Translations under genes and position numbers: made by a program | Assembly: GCA_014529385.2 (NCBI GenBank) | Contig: CM043958.1 | Location: 118,785,018 to 118,849,017 of the forward strand | Source: Adiantum capillus-veneris | Taxonomy: Eukaryota; Streptophyta; Polypodiopsida; Polypodiales; Pteridaceae | Reading direction: 5' to 3' | Length of the DNA: 64,000 bases | Notes under the pieces: model-generated | The model's database searches: none | What the model saw: only the letters and a program-made list of their open reading frames with translations | Told to the model about the DNA's origin: nothing | Shown here: piece by piece, positions 43,390 to 53,617 of the stretch | Numbering within the stretch: position 1 is the stretch's first letter | Layout: each line of letters begins with the position of its first letter

Positions 43390-44758
43390 ATAGGTGACCC
43401 TCACCAATTCTATGATGAGGAAGGGTATGATATCATTCCATTCCAGATGTTGGGTATCAGGCTAGATCCAAAATTAGAATTGGAAGTCCCTGACAAGGAG
43501 GGGATTGCCGATTGCTAACGCATAGTGGATGAAATTTTAGTAAGAGACCTTGACCAAACGGATGAAGAAGCTTTCCAAGACTCAACGGATAAGTTGTTAG
43601 AGGACAACACAGACGACGAGCTTTCTAGTAGCTCAAGTTAGAACATCAAACAGAAGGATCGACGCGTGATCTACTATGATTTTCCGAACCAAAATCCTTA
43701 AAGATAGTGTAGCTATTGGGATAAACGCATAAACAAACAAAACAAGACAAGAGAAGACTCAGTACCCCTGTTAACCGACAAAACGTAGTACTTAAGGTTA
43801 GTAGAAGCAATTGATTGCCTCAAAGACGGGATATCAAAGAGGTACATGACACCTGACTCAACCAAAACAAAAACAAAAAAGAAGAACACACAAAAACCAA
43901 AAAAGGACAGCAATTCCGAGAAATCGATGAAGTTGTCCAAAATGGAGTGCAAAAACAAATACAATGAACTGAAATGAGCTTTGAAGGAAGTTTAGACAAC
44001 AAAAATGGAAAATGACGAGGAATCAAACGATGATAAATAGATAGGAAAATTGTGGCCCCCAAAACCCAAACGAGTTCCCAAAGAACCAGGAATTTCATAT
44101 GATGGGCGTGAAAAGGCCAAATACATTACCTTAGTAGAACCAGGCAAGGATCCTAAACCGGCATACATCGCCACGGACCTCACTGATGAAGAAGAGCGAC
44201 TTCTAGTCGATATGCTCAGACAATACAAAGATGTCTTTACATGGTCATACAAAGATCTAAAAGGAATAGATCCTGAGATCTGCCAGCACACGACACCCCT
44301 TAAAAGTGATGCCAAACCACGCAAACAATGTCCCTACACATACAATGAGACTTTTGCCAAAAAAAATTAAGGAAGAGATAGATAAATTGAAGGATGCAAA
44401 GTTTATCTATGAGATTGAACACACGGATTGGGTGTCCCCTATTGTAGTAGTACCCAAAAAGAATGGAAAATTGCATATCTGTGTAAACCTCAAATAGGTA
44501 AATGCTGCCACCATCAGAGACAACTATCCACTGCCTATAACGGATTATGTTATTGAGAGGGTAGCAGGGAAAGAGGCCTATAGTTTTTTGGATGGGTTCT
44601 CAGGCATCAACCAGCTTTGACAATTAAAGCAGAAGATCATCATGAGACAACGTTTGCAACAGAGTAAGGCATATTTGCATACAAGGTAATGCCCTTCAAC
44701 CTGACCAATGCCCCTGCTACTTTCCAAAGATTAATGAGTCATGCATTCAAGGAATATC
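43390..44758 (+). pseudogene. Element G: pre-RT region and RT N-terminal half
   Basis: It begins with an acidic segment (PHQFYDEEGYDIIPFQML, TDEEAFQDSTDKLLEDNTDD) and a degenerate Lys-rich part. At 44050 it enters the region before RT: PKRVPKEPGISYDGREKAKY, LTDEEERLLVDMLRQYKDVF, WSYKDLKGIDPEICQHTTPL. RT blocks follow across a frame change at about 44360: KIKEEIDKLKDAKFIYEIEH, DWVSPIVVVPKKNGKLHICV, DNYPLPITDYVIERVAGKEA, YSFLDGFSG, then NLTNAPATFQRLMSHAFKEY. The YKDVFAWSY-type motif before RT is common in plant gypsy elements. It is broken at 44758 by insertion of E. Confidence 0.88.
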
Positions 44759-45079
44759 TGTTAACCCTCACGGCTCACGGACACCCTATCACCTACGACG
44801 GACGTTGTACTATTTACTTGGTAGAGCCAGGTACTGGGCTTGTCGGTCCAATAGGAATGGTTAATAGTGATCGCCGATGAGAGGCGCACTCTAAAACTGG
44901 AAGTATAACGTTTGGGTAAGATTGGCTAAGTGTGGGCGCCCAAATGTGAACGGACGAACCCATATAAAAGTCAATCTAAACCTAAAAAACCTCATTCTCT
45001 CATTTGTGCAATAGAAGAGTGCTCTTGCTCCATCTCCATCTCCATCTTCTTCTTCTTCACCTCCTTGTGTGTGTGTGTA

Positions 45080-45113
<34 letters not shown>

Positions 45114-45352
45114 CGATCGAGCATTGCGACGACGGCACGGCGGCGGTGAAGCGGTTGAGCGCGGCGAAGCGGCGTCTCCTTCTTCTTCGCGGTGAGGAAT
45201 CCTCCACGAAGCAAGCGTAGAGCGGTGAGTGACACACCATCGCTTTCTTTGAGGTTACTAGTTTAGGCTTGTTGTGTGCTTGGAGCCATTTGTGGCTTGC
45301 ACACGGTGTATCGGCAAGTCCTTTGCTTCGACAGTGCGGCAAGGAGCGCACA
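44759..45352 (+). repeat. 5' LTR of element E
   Basis: It matches 53029-53612 almost throughout. Differences include GTGGGCGCCCAAATG versus GTGGCCAAATG, and the GA tract (45085-45111, longer here). Its 3' third is GC-rich (CGACGGCACGGCGGCGG). Confidence 0.95.
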
Positions 45353-45356
45353 TTTT

Positions 45357-45374
45357 TGGTGCCGCTGCCGGGGA
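45357..45374 (+). other. Primer-binding site of element E (tRNA-Asp-like)
   Basis: TGGTGCCGCTGCCGGGGA differs at two positions from the usual TGGCGCCGTTGCCGGGGA. It lies four bases after the LTR end. Confidence 0.85.
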
Positions 45375-46170
45375 AATGCCTTACACTAAGCTCGGTTAAG
45401 CACTTTACGCTTTCTTGTGGTGCAATTTCTATCATAGGAAAGGTAGGGAAGGAGTGTGTGTAGTTGTGTGGAGAAGGATTTGTGAAGAAGGAAGGTGTGT
45501 GGTTGTGTGGAGAAGGTTTTTGTTACACTGTACTGGCTTTTTTGTTTTCTGTTAAAGAAGGAGTTACATTTTTTTGCAATGTATTGTTAGAATTAAGGTA
45601 TTAACTATGGAATGTTAGTTCTGTAAGGTTCAATGTTAGTTCTGTAAGGTTAGTTTTGTAGATCTGTTAGCTACTGTAGTACTGTGTAAACAGTGTTAGA
45701 GTGTGTGTGGCAGTATCTCTATTAGCTGTAAGTAGATAAGTTAGGTGTAGGTTAAGTGTGTGTGTGCGCGCGCGCGCAGTGCGGCCGTGGCGACTTATAT
45801 AAAATAAAAAACTTAAAATAAAAATAAAAAATTTAAAAAATAAAAATTTAAAAAATTTATTTTCGGGCTGGGGATCATCCCCCAAGCTCAAGCCCAAACC
45901 CAGATCTCAATCCTCAGTTTTAAAAAATAGTTTATACACCTTTTTATATTTAAAAACTATTTTTAGGATTTCGAGGACTATAAAGGCTATTTTTAGGATT
46001 TCGAGGGCTTCATGTAACCGAATAGGGAGCTGTAAAGCACGGCACATTCCTTTAGCCAAAACGCCCATCTTGAGCTATTACACGCCATCTTTTGTGGCTT
46101 GGTTACAAAAAATAACCAAGAATAACAAAAAACTTGGGTTATAAACGCCAAAAAAAAAAAAAAAAACTAA
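45375..46170 (+). other. Leader of element E
   Basis: Untranslated leader of about 800 bp, with GTGTGTGTGCGCGCGCGCGC near 45760-45778, A/T-rich runs, and direct repeats (GCTATTTTTAGGATTTCGAG at about 45956 and 45986). No ORF of interest. Confidence 0.6.
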
Positions 46171-48183
46171 GTGAGCGGCCTTCACAGGCACTCACCAACG
46201 CGTTTAGAGTGTGGAGGTCACATGCACCTACGCTCTGGACGAGTGTTAGAGCACGAGCATATTGATAGTGCCTCCATTTACGCGGGCACCCATTATCCTT
46301 CCACGCTAGGGTCTACGCCCTCAGCGGGGACCCAAGGTAGTGCAACCCAAGACCCAAATATAGCGGCTAGCGACTCCTCCTCTGACTACGATATTATGGA
46401 AGAGTATCTTACACAAAGCCCCGGGGGAACAGATGAAACCGTGCCTAGCTGGGCCCAACAACCTGGAACTAGTGTTTTTAGTCGTTTGAGGGAAACTTTT
46501 AGTAGAGCTACGCGCTCTGAACCTACGGCTAGTGAAGTAAACGAAGGGGGTGGGGAAGTAGAATCACCATTCATATCTCCTGTAGACCCCACACTCCCTC
46601 AGAGTGTCCACGTGGACATTCTACCTACCTCATTTAATGAAGGCCCTACCGAGCTACCACCTTCCAAAGTCGCCTCTAAGGTAGCGGTGACTAAAAGTCA
46701 AAACACGGGAAGCAACATTGCATCCACCTCACGGCAACCCTCTAGTACACCATGTTTGGACGGGATATTTCTCAATGAAAATTGGGAATATGACCTACAC
46801 ACGGAGACTTTGACCGACCTATACATGGGCTACACATACCATGTGGGTTGGTTAGAAGTTGTACAATCCACATCTAGTGCCACTAGTCTAGAGGAACAAC
46901 AACACATGATCTGCACTGTCATCCATAGGATTATCCAGTCCGAGAGGCAAAATCGAGGAATAAACATACCTTCGACGGGTCCTATGCGATTTTTAGACAC
47001 GGGCAAAGGGAAACAACCCACTCTATCACAAATGGAGACTCCCCCAGTGAGTCTCATCGATCCCCCATATGTTGTTTCGCCAGGGGTCTCAATGCAATCT
47101 GAGCCCACAAGTGATAGCTTTACTTTTCCAAGTCTAGCTCATCTTTCCCTTGATGACACCACGGCTACCATGCCTACCCCAATGATGGGCATGCCAAGAA
47201 ACACACCATGGACCTCGTTTGTTAGTAAAGCACCGCTACATGGTAGCTCAATGCCTGCAATAGTACCTACAAGTGCGAACCAATCGTATGCACCTATGGG
47301 TCATCACGCTCATGTAGTCCCTACCCCTCCCATTGTTTCAACTACCTATGCTCCACAACCACAACACCCAAGTTCTTATTTCCATGGAACTATACCGGCT
47401 AGCATTAGCATGTCACATCCGACGTCTGCTATGCCTAGGGCCACCCATAGGAACTATGGACCACCACATGGCACAACATCGTACCCAACGTGGAACCCAA
47501 GGGCTTCCTATGCGCCAAGCCCAATGCCAATACCTACTCCACATGTGGTCTCTGGAGCGCCTTCACCCACGGTGCCTACTCACTTAGGTGACTTGGCGAC
47601 ATTTGCTCAAGCTATTGGTCGATCTATTGCTGAGAATATGCGTAACACGCCTGATAGAGAGCCTAGAAGTAAGGCAGTACAAATAGCCAAGCTCACACAA
47701 AAATTTAGTGGAGATGGGGATGTGAGAAAGCATATCGAAGTGTTTGAACAAATATGCGATTCTCTAGGAGAACACAATGACCTACATAAGAGCAATGCTT
47801 TAAGCCTAACCTTAAGTGGAAAGGCTGGGGATTGGTATAGAACCCTAAGGGTGGAAGAAAAAATGATTTACCCTACTCTTAGGAGACTATTCTTAAAAGA
47901 ATACATACGAGAGGGAGTGCTTTGGGGTGTAGCCTCTCATCTCCAGAAAGCCCAACGAGAAGAAGGAGAGTCGGTGAGAGACTTTATAAGTCGCTTGAAG
48001 CACTTGAATTCTCGTTGTAATCCAAATGAGCGTTTCAACAATAACCAATTGCTTGATAGATTCATTAGGGGATTACGACATGAGGATATCTACAATGGCC
48101 TAGTCATTAGAGGTATCACCACTTGGGAAGCAGTCACCACCAATGCGATCCAATTGGAGGATAATCTAATGATTCAAGGATAA
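46171..48183 (+). CDS. gag of element E (670 codons, intact)
   Basis: One long open frame starts with ATG. Residues 1-30 include the HMHLRSGRVLE motif common at gypsy Gag starts. A long Ser/Thr/Pro/Met-rich linker follows (about 30-515), with repeated MP/HP/PT patterns. The retrotransposon Gag domain is at about 520-665: QIAKLTQKFSGDGDVRKHIE, LSLTLSGKAGDWYRTLRVEE, LRRLFLKEYIREGVLWG, EEGESVRDFISRLKHLNSRC and LLDRFIRGLRHEDIYNGLV. The frame stops at TAA (48181), but the next 80 codons stay in frame (VSVETKSISSQASG), so the stop may separate capsid from nucleocapsid by mutation. The open 670 codons in such a repeat-rich region suggest recent selection or a young insertion. Confidence 0.88.
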   Translation: MSGLHRHSPTRLECGGHMHLRSGRVLEHEHIDSASIYAGTHYPSTLGSTPSAGTQGSATQDPNIAASDSSSDYDIMEEYLTQSPGGTDETVPSWAQQPGTSVFSRLRETFSRATRSEPTASEVNEGGGEVESPFISPVDPTLPQSVHVDILPTSFNEGPTELPPSKVASKVAVTKSQNTGSNIASTSRQPSSTPCLDGIFLNENWEYDLHTETLTDLYMGYTYHVGWLEVVQSTSSATSLEEQQHMICTVIHRIIQSERQNRGINIPSTGPMRFLDTGKGKQPTLSQMETPPVSLIDPPYVVSPGVSMQSEPTSDSFTFPSLAHLSLDDTTATMPTPMMGMPRNTPWTSFVSKAPLHGSSMPAIVPTSANQSYAPMGHHAHVVPTPPIVSTTYAPQPQHPSSYFHGTIPASISMSHPTSAMPRATHRNYGPPHGTTSYPTWNPRASYAPSPMPIPTPHVVSGAPSPTVPTHLGDLATFAQAIGRSIAENMRNTPDREPRSKAVQIAKLTQKFSGDGDVRKHIEVFEQICDSLGEHNDLHKSNALSLTLSGKAGDWYRTLRVEEKMIYPTLRRLFLKEYIREGVLWGVASHLQKAQREEGESVRDFISRLKHLNSRCNPNERFNNNQLLDRFIRGLRHEDIYNGLVIRGITTWEAVTTNAIQLEDNLMIQG

Positions 48184-48186
48184 AGA

Positions 48187-49390
48187 GTGTCTGTTGAGAC
48201 TAAATCTATTAGCTCGCAAGCATCAGGGCATCAACCAATGACCCTAAAGCCTATTACTAAGGAGCCAAAGATATCTGAGATGACTTTAGCAGATCTCACC
48301 AAGTCTATTCAAGAGAGTCTTAGAGACAATCGTGCTCCGCAAAACAATCATATGTATCCAAAAGAAGGGAGCAACAATGGTGCTCAGTATGCTATGGACC
48401 GCATAGTACCAGTGAATGCCCTACTTTTAGAGTAAAATTCAATGGGAACTGCAATGCCTGTGGGAGGTATGGTCATCAAGCTAAGGATTGCATAGTATTT
48501 AAGCGCGCGATGGCCAATAGACCAACCTTAGCATGGACAGACACACCTCGAGTGCCTGCATTGATGCCGGCCCCACCTCTTGAACAAACAGCACAACACA
48601 TGGTCCCTAGGGCCCAAAATGTTGTTCAAAAAACACCCTTACCACCTCGAGTGCTAGGACCGCAACCACCACATCCGAGAATCACTTCTGTGAATCAAGT
48701 GGGTTGTGAGTCATCTATTTCTTATTTGGAAGGCTGTGAGGAAGATATAGATCCTAATATCGCCTATGGGATGGATGTTCTTGAAGAAAGTCCACAATAC
48801 TACATGGAGGACTATTGGGGACAAGTCAAACCTGTATATCAAGTAGCTGCTCTTGCGGCAAGATACCAAAATATCAACTACACTGCTAAGAAACCACCTC
48901 TTCAATGCTATGAGTGTGGAGGTCCACATTGTGTAGCCGAGTGTCCTATTAGGCTACAAAAGAACACCATACTAATGCAAACCAAACAAGCAAGCACGTC
49001 TACAATGCCGATACTCATGTGTAATCGATGTGGCATAGATCATTTGATTGCCCAATGTCCAAATAATCCAAATTCACCGAAGATCACGCATTAAACTTGA
49101 TTGAAGTTACCGAGGAGCCATCACCAAGTACACCCGTGGTACCAGTAAACGCACTCACGCGATCGATGCTCCAAAAACAAAATTATATTCTTGAGGAAAG
49201 AGACACGGCATCAATTGCCCAATCTCAGAAAAAGAAGAAAACACGAAGAAAGAGATCGAAAAAAGCAGCAAAGTCAGACCCCAGTTCAAAGACCAACATA
49301 GGGACTGGTGACGACCCCGTATATATGAACGACGCTGAAGAAGATTCTGATTCAGGTGAAACCTGGAGACCAAAACGACCACTAACATAG
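48187..49390 (+). pseudogene. Nucleocapsid region of element E, three zinc knuckles, frame changes
   Basis: After the gag stop the same frame runs to 48435. A shift near 48430 brings a first CCHC knuckle (CNACGRYGHQAKDC, about 48450-48491). The 48510-49094 frame has a Pro-rich segment, then two further knuckles with C-x2-C-x3-H-x4-C spacing (CYECGGPHCVAEC, CNRCGIDHLIAQC). Another frame (49097-49390) gives VPVNALTRSMLQ and a very basic run (KKKKTRRKRSKKAAK), then an acidic end. Three knuckles plus a Lys/Arg run make a strong RNA-binding region. Either three frameshifts have occurred, or the element uses programmed shifts; I think decay is more likely. Confidence 0.72.
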
Positions 49391-49563
49391 AAACCAACAA
49401 GGAAGATCTTCATGAGCCACAATGGCCAGGATCCAAAAAGAAGATAGGAACTTACCCAAACCCTACAGAGGAGATTGAGCGAGTCAAGCATTTAAGGAGT
49501 TTTGTAGAAGATACCCAAAGGGATCTAGAACTAGCACCTAGGAAGATCCAGATTATAGACACC

Positions 49564-50685
49564 GTGTTCCCTACACAACAACAACCTCACCAAGTCCATA
49601 GACCCTTGGACATACCTAGTGTCATCCAAGAAGAAAGTGACTTAAAGTCATGGGAAAGTGGGCGTACTCACTTCTTGATGGAAAGAATGTTTACAGAGGG
49701 ACTACCTGATCCTATCGAAGAAATGGAGATCCCATTTTCCCCACATCAAGGGACTCAAGGCCAAAAGGTGCCGTTGAACATTGCCAAATTGATGGATTTC
49801 ATGTCTTCAGAAGTTAGAACCACCATCATGTCCAAACTATATAAAGACCCTGAGCTAGTCTCAGTCCTTCGAGCCTTCCTCAATGGAGAACTGAAGTTTG
49901 GGCTACCACAATTTGCACAGACGGATGGAGCTGGGGAGATGCCAATAGAGGAGGAACACTTAGATCCACAACCCAACCTAGATGAGAACCTTGTTATAGA
50001 AATACCTGTTAACAAGTTGGGGCAATACTTTGAGGGTGATGAATCCAATGGGACTATACCAATCACTACTAAGGGATTAACTGTGAAGGGAATCCTTAAT
50101 GGTGGTGCTGGGGTTAGCATTGTGACTAAAAATTGCTGGGAAACTATGGGAAGACCTCACCTTGCGACCACAACCATAGTAGTGAAGATGGCCAATGGGT
50201 CTATTGTTAAACCTATTGGGATGCTAGAAGATCTCCAGATCAAGGTCTTTGGACATAAAATAAGGATTACCTTTATTGTTATGGATTTCTCCAAACACAC
50301 TATGGCATCGGAGATGATCTTAGGACGTTCTTTCATGAGGGAAGCAAAAATGGTGCATGACTGGTCTAAAAACCATGTCTACCTGCAGTTCCAAGATTCT
50401 GTCATTCGAGTGGATCTTGTGATGGGTCGAGCACATCCTCTAGGAAACAGGTTTATAATTGATCATAGATCTGACACCACAGTTCACTTGGCCCCATTGC
50501 AGTATTGTTACACGTGTAAAGCGGACACTGATGTTGGGGAAGATTCTCCTTATATGGATGTACTACCTGGGATGACTGAGTCGGACAATGTGGATTGGGT
50601 CCACCTAGCAGCAACCATAGACACTTGGGGAAATAGGGGGACAACCTGGGTAACACCTGAGGGGGTGAAATGCCCGTACTCTTAA
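49564..50685 (+). CDS. Protease-like ORF of element E, active-site Asp replaced
   Basis: 373 codons. The N-terminal 150 residues are acidic/polar. The retropepsin-like domain covers about 165-290: GLTVKGILNGGAGVSIVTKN (residues 171-190), MANGSIVKPIGMLEDLQIKV, TMASEMILGRSFMREAKMVH and HVYLQF. The normal LxDGGA active site reads LNGGA, with Asn for the catalytic Asp (residue 179). A single G-to-A change explains this, so the protein is probably inactive as a protease. Its last 16 bases overlap ORF3 in another frame. Particle maturation would then need a protease from a partner element. Confidence 0.8.
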   Translation: MFPTQQQPHQVHRPLDIPSVIQEESDLKSWESGRTHFLMERMFTEGLPDPIEEMEIPFSPHQGTQGQKVPLNIAKLMDFMSSEVRTTIMSKLYKDPELVSVLRAFLNGELKFGLPQFAQTDGAGEMPIEEEHLDPQPNLDENLVIEIPVNKLGQYFEGDESNGTIPITTKGLTVKGILNGGAGVSIVTKNCWETMGRPHLATTTIVVKMANGSIVKPIGMLEDLQIKVFGHKIRITFIVMDFSKHTMASEMILGRSFMREAKMVHDWSKNHVYLQFQDSVIRVDLVMGRAHPLGNRFIIDHRSDTTVHLAPLQYCYTCKADTDVGEDSPYMDVLPGMTESDNVDWVHLAATIDTWGNRGTTWVTPEGVKCPYS

Positions 50686-51389
50686 ATATGCTACAAGCAA
50701 TGCATATAGATTCTGACAAGACTCATCCTAATATAACGAAGAAAACATACAAGTGGGTCCCTAAAGCTTCTTTAGCGACCATGGCTGATGCTAAAAAACA
50801 AAAGCCTCGTAAGAAACGTCCCACTCGCTCCAGGAAAAGTAAGAAAATGTGGCGGTGGATTTTTAAACGACTATTGGAAGCCCAAGGCTACTATCAAGGA
50901 AATGATCAAATCTGGGTGCCAAAACGTAGATTGTGTTCTTACCTGTCACCTAACCCATGTGAGCCCAATCCTATAGCTCCAAAACGAATCAACGATCGCG
51001 GAAAGAAAAAAATCACAGAATGCTACACACCCACTCCAGAGCTAGTTTGGGTACCAAAGAAAGAACGATTTGTTCCACCTAGCTCAGGAAGGGGAGAGTC
51101 CCATGAAGCTTCTAGCTCCTCATGTAATGAATCCATAGAGGTAAAAGCTTCTCCACAGCCTGCACCTACAATAGTGGACCTCCATGAAACTACAAACAAA
51201 TCCACACCTCCCAGTATTCAAGAATTACCTGATGAACCACTTCAAGTTCGATCCTGGGAGAGTACCTTACCACCCTTGCAACTTGACGAGGCGCCTAAGG
51301 TAAGAGAAAACTACTGGCAAAAATCCTCACCTATTATCAACTGGAACAATTGGTTTCAAAGGGTGACGAGCTCATTTCAAACGGTATGA
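50670..51389 (+). CDS. ORF3 of element E: basic Trp-Val-Pro-Lys repeat protein
   Basis: 239 codons, ATG at 50670, overlapping the protease ORF. The motif WVPK occurs at residues 29-32, 82-85 and 127-130, each in a Lys/Arg-rich context (KKQKPRKKRPTRSRKSKK at 42-59). The C-terminal third is Ser/Pro/Glu-rich. No known domain is present. The 3' ORF of element G has a comparable series (VWIKK, VWKPK, QWRPK) behind a protease-like domain, which makes this a family trait. A nucleic-acid-binding or nuclear-import role is plausible from composition only. It ends 9 bp before a PPT-like tract. Confidence 0.6.
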   Translation: MPVLLNMLQAMHIDSDKTHPNITKKTYKWVPKASLATMADAKKQKPRKKRPTRSRKSKKMWRWIFKRLLEAQGYYQGNDQIWVPKRRLCSYLSPNPCEPNPIAPKRINDRGKKKITECYTPTPELVWVPKKERFVPPSSGRGESHEASSSSCNESIEVKASPQPAPTIVDLHETTNKSTPPSIQELPDEPLQVRSWESTLPPLQLDEAPKVRENYWQKSSPIINWNNWFQRVTSSFQTV

Positions 51390-51397
51390 TCTACCCA

Positions 51398-51410
51398 AGG
51401 AAGGGGGGAG
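51398..51410 (+). other. Internal polypurine tract of element E
   Basis: AAGGAAGGGGGGAG followed by TGTTTGCTGATAG at 51411. It is nearly the same as the terminal PPT of E (AGGAAGGGGGGCA before 53029) and of G (AGGAAGGGGGGAAAA before 57318). It may be a central PPT, or the scar of an older 3' LTR junction. Confidence 0.6.
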
Positions 51411-53014
51411 TGTTTGCTGATAGTCATCATTCACTCACTCCCCTCTCAATCTTTTTCCCTGACCTCTCAATCACCAATCTTAGGGAATGTACATATAAAG
51501 CCTTATAATCACAAAAAATAAAAAATAAATAAAGAGCAAGTGCAATTAGCAAACGAGTATGCACAATAAAAGTCAAAACATTAACCCAGACCTACACGTT
51601 CACATCCGGTACATTGAAACAGAAACCTATGCCATAAAACATCTTTGATCCTCATCACTCGAGTGATGGAGGGTAGGTAAGATTAGTACGATAGGAGTGT
51701 TTCTGTTTTAGAGTTGAGTGATTAGCAAAGTTCTTTTTTCCCACTGATGTGCCTCCTAGAGGTATTGTTTGTGTTTCATAATGTGTACAGGAACAAGTGT
51801 TGTTGTGGTTAGGATTTGGACCTTCATGGAATCTTTTTCTCATTCACACTTCAAATCAAGTGCGACCATCGACACAAACAGGTGTTTCTTGTCCATTAGC
51901 ATTGCCCCTTATCTTTTTGCATCCATGTTTGTCTGCTTTGATTGTGATTGGTAGCATAATATTCAGCGCATTTGTTTAGCACCAAAAGTTAAATTCAATG
52001 TAATTTTTTGTCATAATCACTTGTCTAGTTTTAAAAATCAAGCAAGTTCGACTAAGCTAGTTTGACCAAGTTAGGTGTTAGAGATCTTCTCTTAATACCA
52101 TGGGGAATGCCTTCCTAATAATCAATGGTTACTTAGGTTCTTAATCCGATTTAGGCAGCATTGTGTGAAATGTACTAGGGCTTTCTAGTGGGCTTGACCC
52201 TATTGACCTTTAGCTTAAGTATTATAGAGGGAGTTTACTAATGTGATGAGCCTGGGGAGGGTAACAGTGTTATATGACCCCCCAGAGTTACAAAATTAAA
52301 ATGCTGAAAATGAACAAACAAAAAATCAAAGTGCCACAATGTAAAATCTTAAGCTGGAAGAGAAATCTCAGCTTGATTGGGTACTTCACTCACATGTATC
52401 ACCTATGGTACTAGAGGTTCCCAGTGTGGGCGCTTTTCCTTGAAAAGAAAAAAACCCAAGGCATACAAAATAAGCACACACATCAAAATTGAATCACTGT
52501 GAAAAGACTTTGGGGGGTCAAAGAAAAGGTAAGCAGACAGGCGATGATTTCATGAGAAATTCCTTTTATCGTAGCTTAACTACAAGGTCTTCTAGGTAGA
52601 GCCTCTAGTCAGCCCTCGAACATGAAATACTTGGCTCTCGCGATTAAACAACTTAATTGACCAGAGAAAATTAAGAAGCTTACCCATGGTATTAATAGTC
52701 GATCTCTAGTTCCTTTTGACCGTTAAATTAGCGACCCCAGCCTTGTTTAATTTTTTACCTTTACATCTGTTTATGCATTTGATTACATTGCAATTTAATC
52801 TTTATTGCTGACAAATTGTTTAAAATTCTGTTACCAATCAATTTGTCTGCCTAAAATTGCATATGCTTTTTAATTGCTTATGAGAATGCAATTACTGTGC
52901 CAATGTTGTTTGATTTTGTAGTGAATGAAGAAGGCTAAGGACATTCATCTCAAATGCTCTTCCACCTCGACGAACGAGCTTCAACTCAATAGCTTCCGAG
53001 GACGGAATCTACAT
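51411..53014 (+). other. Non-coding 3' segment of element E
   Basis: 1.6 kb without RT, integrase or any recognisable ORF between ORF3 and the 3' LTR. It is AT-rich with no repeats that I could see. Long filler of this type is common in non-autonomous LTR elements. Confidence 0.7.
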
Positions 53015-53028
53015 CAGGAAGGGGGGCA
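53015..53028 (+). other. Terminal polypurine tract of element E
   Basis: CAGGAAGGGGGGCA directly before the 3' LTR start TGTTAACC. Confidence 0.85.
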
Positions 53029-53612
53029 TGTTAACCCTCACGGCTCACGGACACCCTATCACCTACAACGGACCTTGTACTATTTACTTGGTAGAGCCAG
53101 GTACCGGGCTTGTCGGTCCAATAGGAATGGTTAAGAGTGATCACCGATGAGAGGCGCACTCTAAAACTGGAAGTATAACGTTTGGGTAAGATTGGCTAAG
53201 TGTGGCCAAATGTGAACGGACGAACCCATATAAAAGTCAATCTAAACCTAAAACACCTCATTCTCTCATTTGTGCAATAGAAGAGTGCTCTTGCTCCATC
53301 TCCATCTCCATCTTCTTCTTCTTCACCTCCTTGTGTGTGTGTATATGAGAGAGAGAGAGAGAGTGTGTGTGTGCGATCGAGCATTGCGACGACGGCACGG
53401 CGGCGGTGAAGCGGTTGAGCGCGGCGAAGCGGCGTCTCCTTCTTCTTCGCGGCGAGGAATCCTCCACAAAGCAAGCGTAGAGCGGTGAGTGACACACCAT
53501 CGCTTTCTTTGAGCTTACTAGTTTAGGCTTGTTGTGTGCTTGGATCCATTTGTGGCTCGCACACGGTGTATCGGCAAGTCCTTTGCTTCGACAGTGCGGC
53601 AAGGAGCGCACA
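53029..53612 (+). repeat. 3' LTR of element E
   Basis: 584-bp copy of 44759-45352, ending GGAGCGCACA at 53612, followed by the target duplication ATATC and the rest of the G RT. Confidence 0.95.
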
Positions 53613-53617
53613 ATATC

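Larger units (their letters stand above)
44759..53612 (+). mobile_element. Element E: non-autonomous LTR element (gag-protease-ORF3), nested in G
   Basis: The 8854-bp element has LTRs 44759-45352 (594 bp) and 53029-53612 (584 bp), TGTTAACC..GCGCACA, and a perfect 5-bp target duplication ATATC (44754-44758 and 53613-53617). An Asp-type PBS (45357) and a PPT (AGGAAGGGGGGCA) are present. The coding part holds gag, a protease-like ORF and a basic ORF, but no RT, RNase H or integrase motif in any frame between 51390 and 53016. This is the architecture of terminal-repeat elements with GAG that depend on a relative for RT and integrase. Removing it rejoins the G RT as HAFKEYLIQFLDIYMDDLC. Confidence 0.93.

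Noticed and set aside
45060-45110. GT/GA repeats of the E LTR as a separate mobile unit
   Set aside because: They are present in both LTRs at the same place and are part of the LTR.
51411-53014. Hidden RT or integrase in element E
   Set aside because: No YxDD, LTNAPATF, HHCC or D-D-E motif in any frame; the longest frames are under 70 codons.
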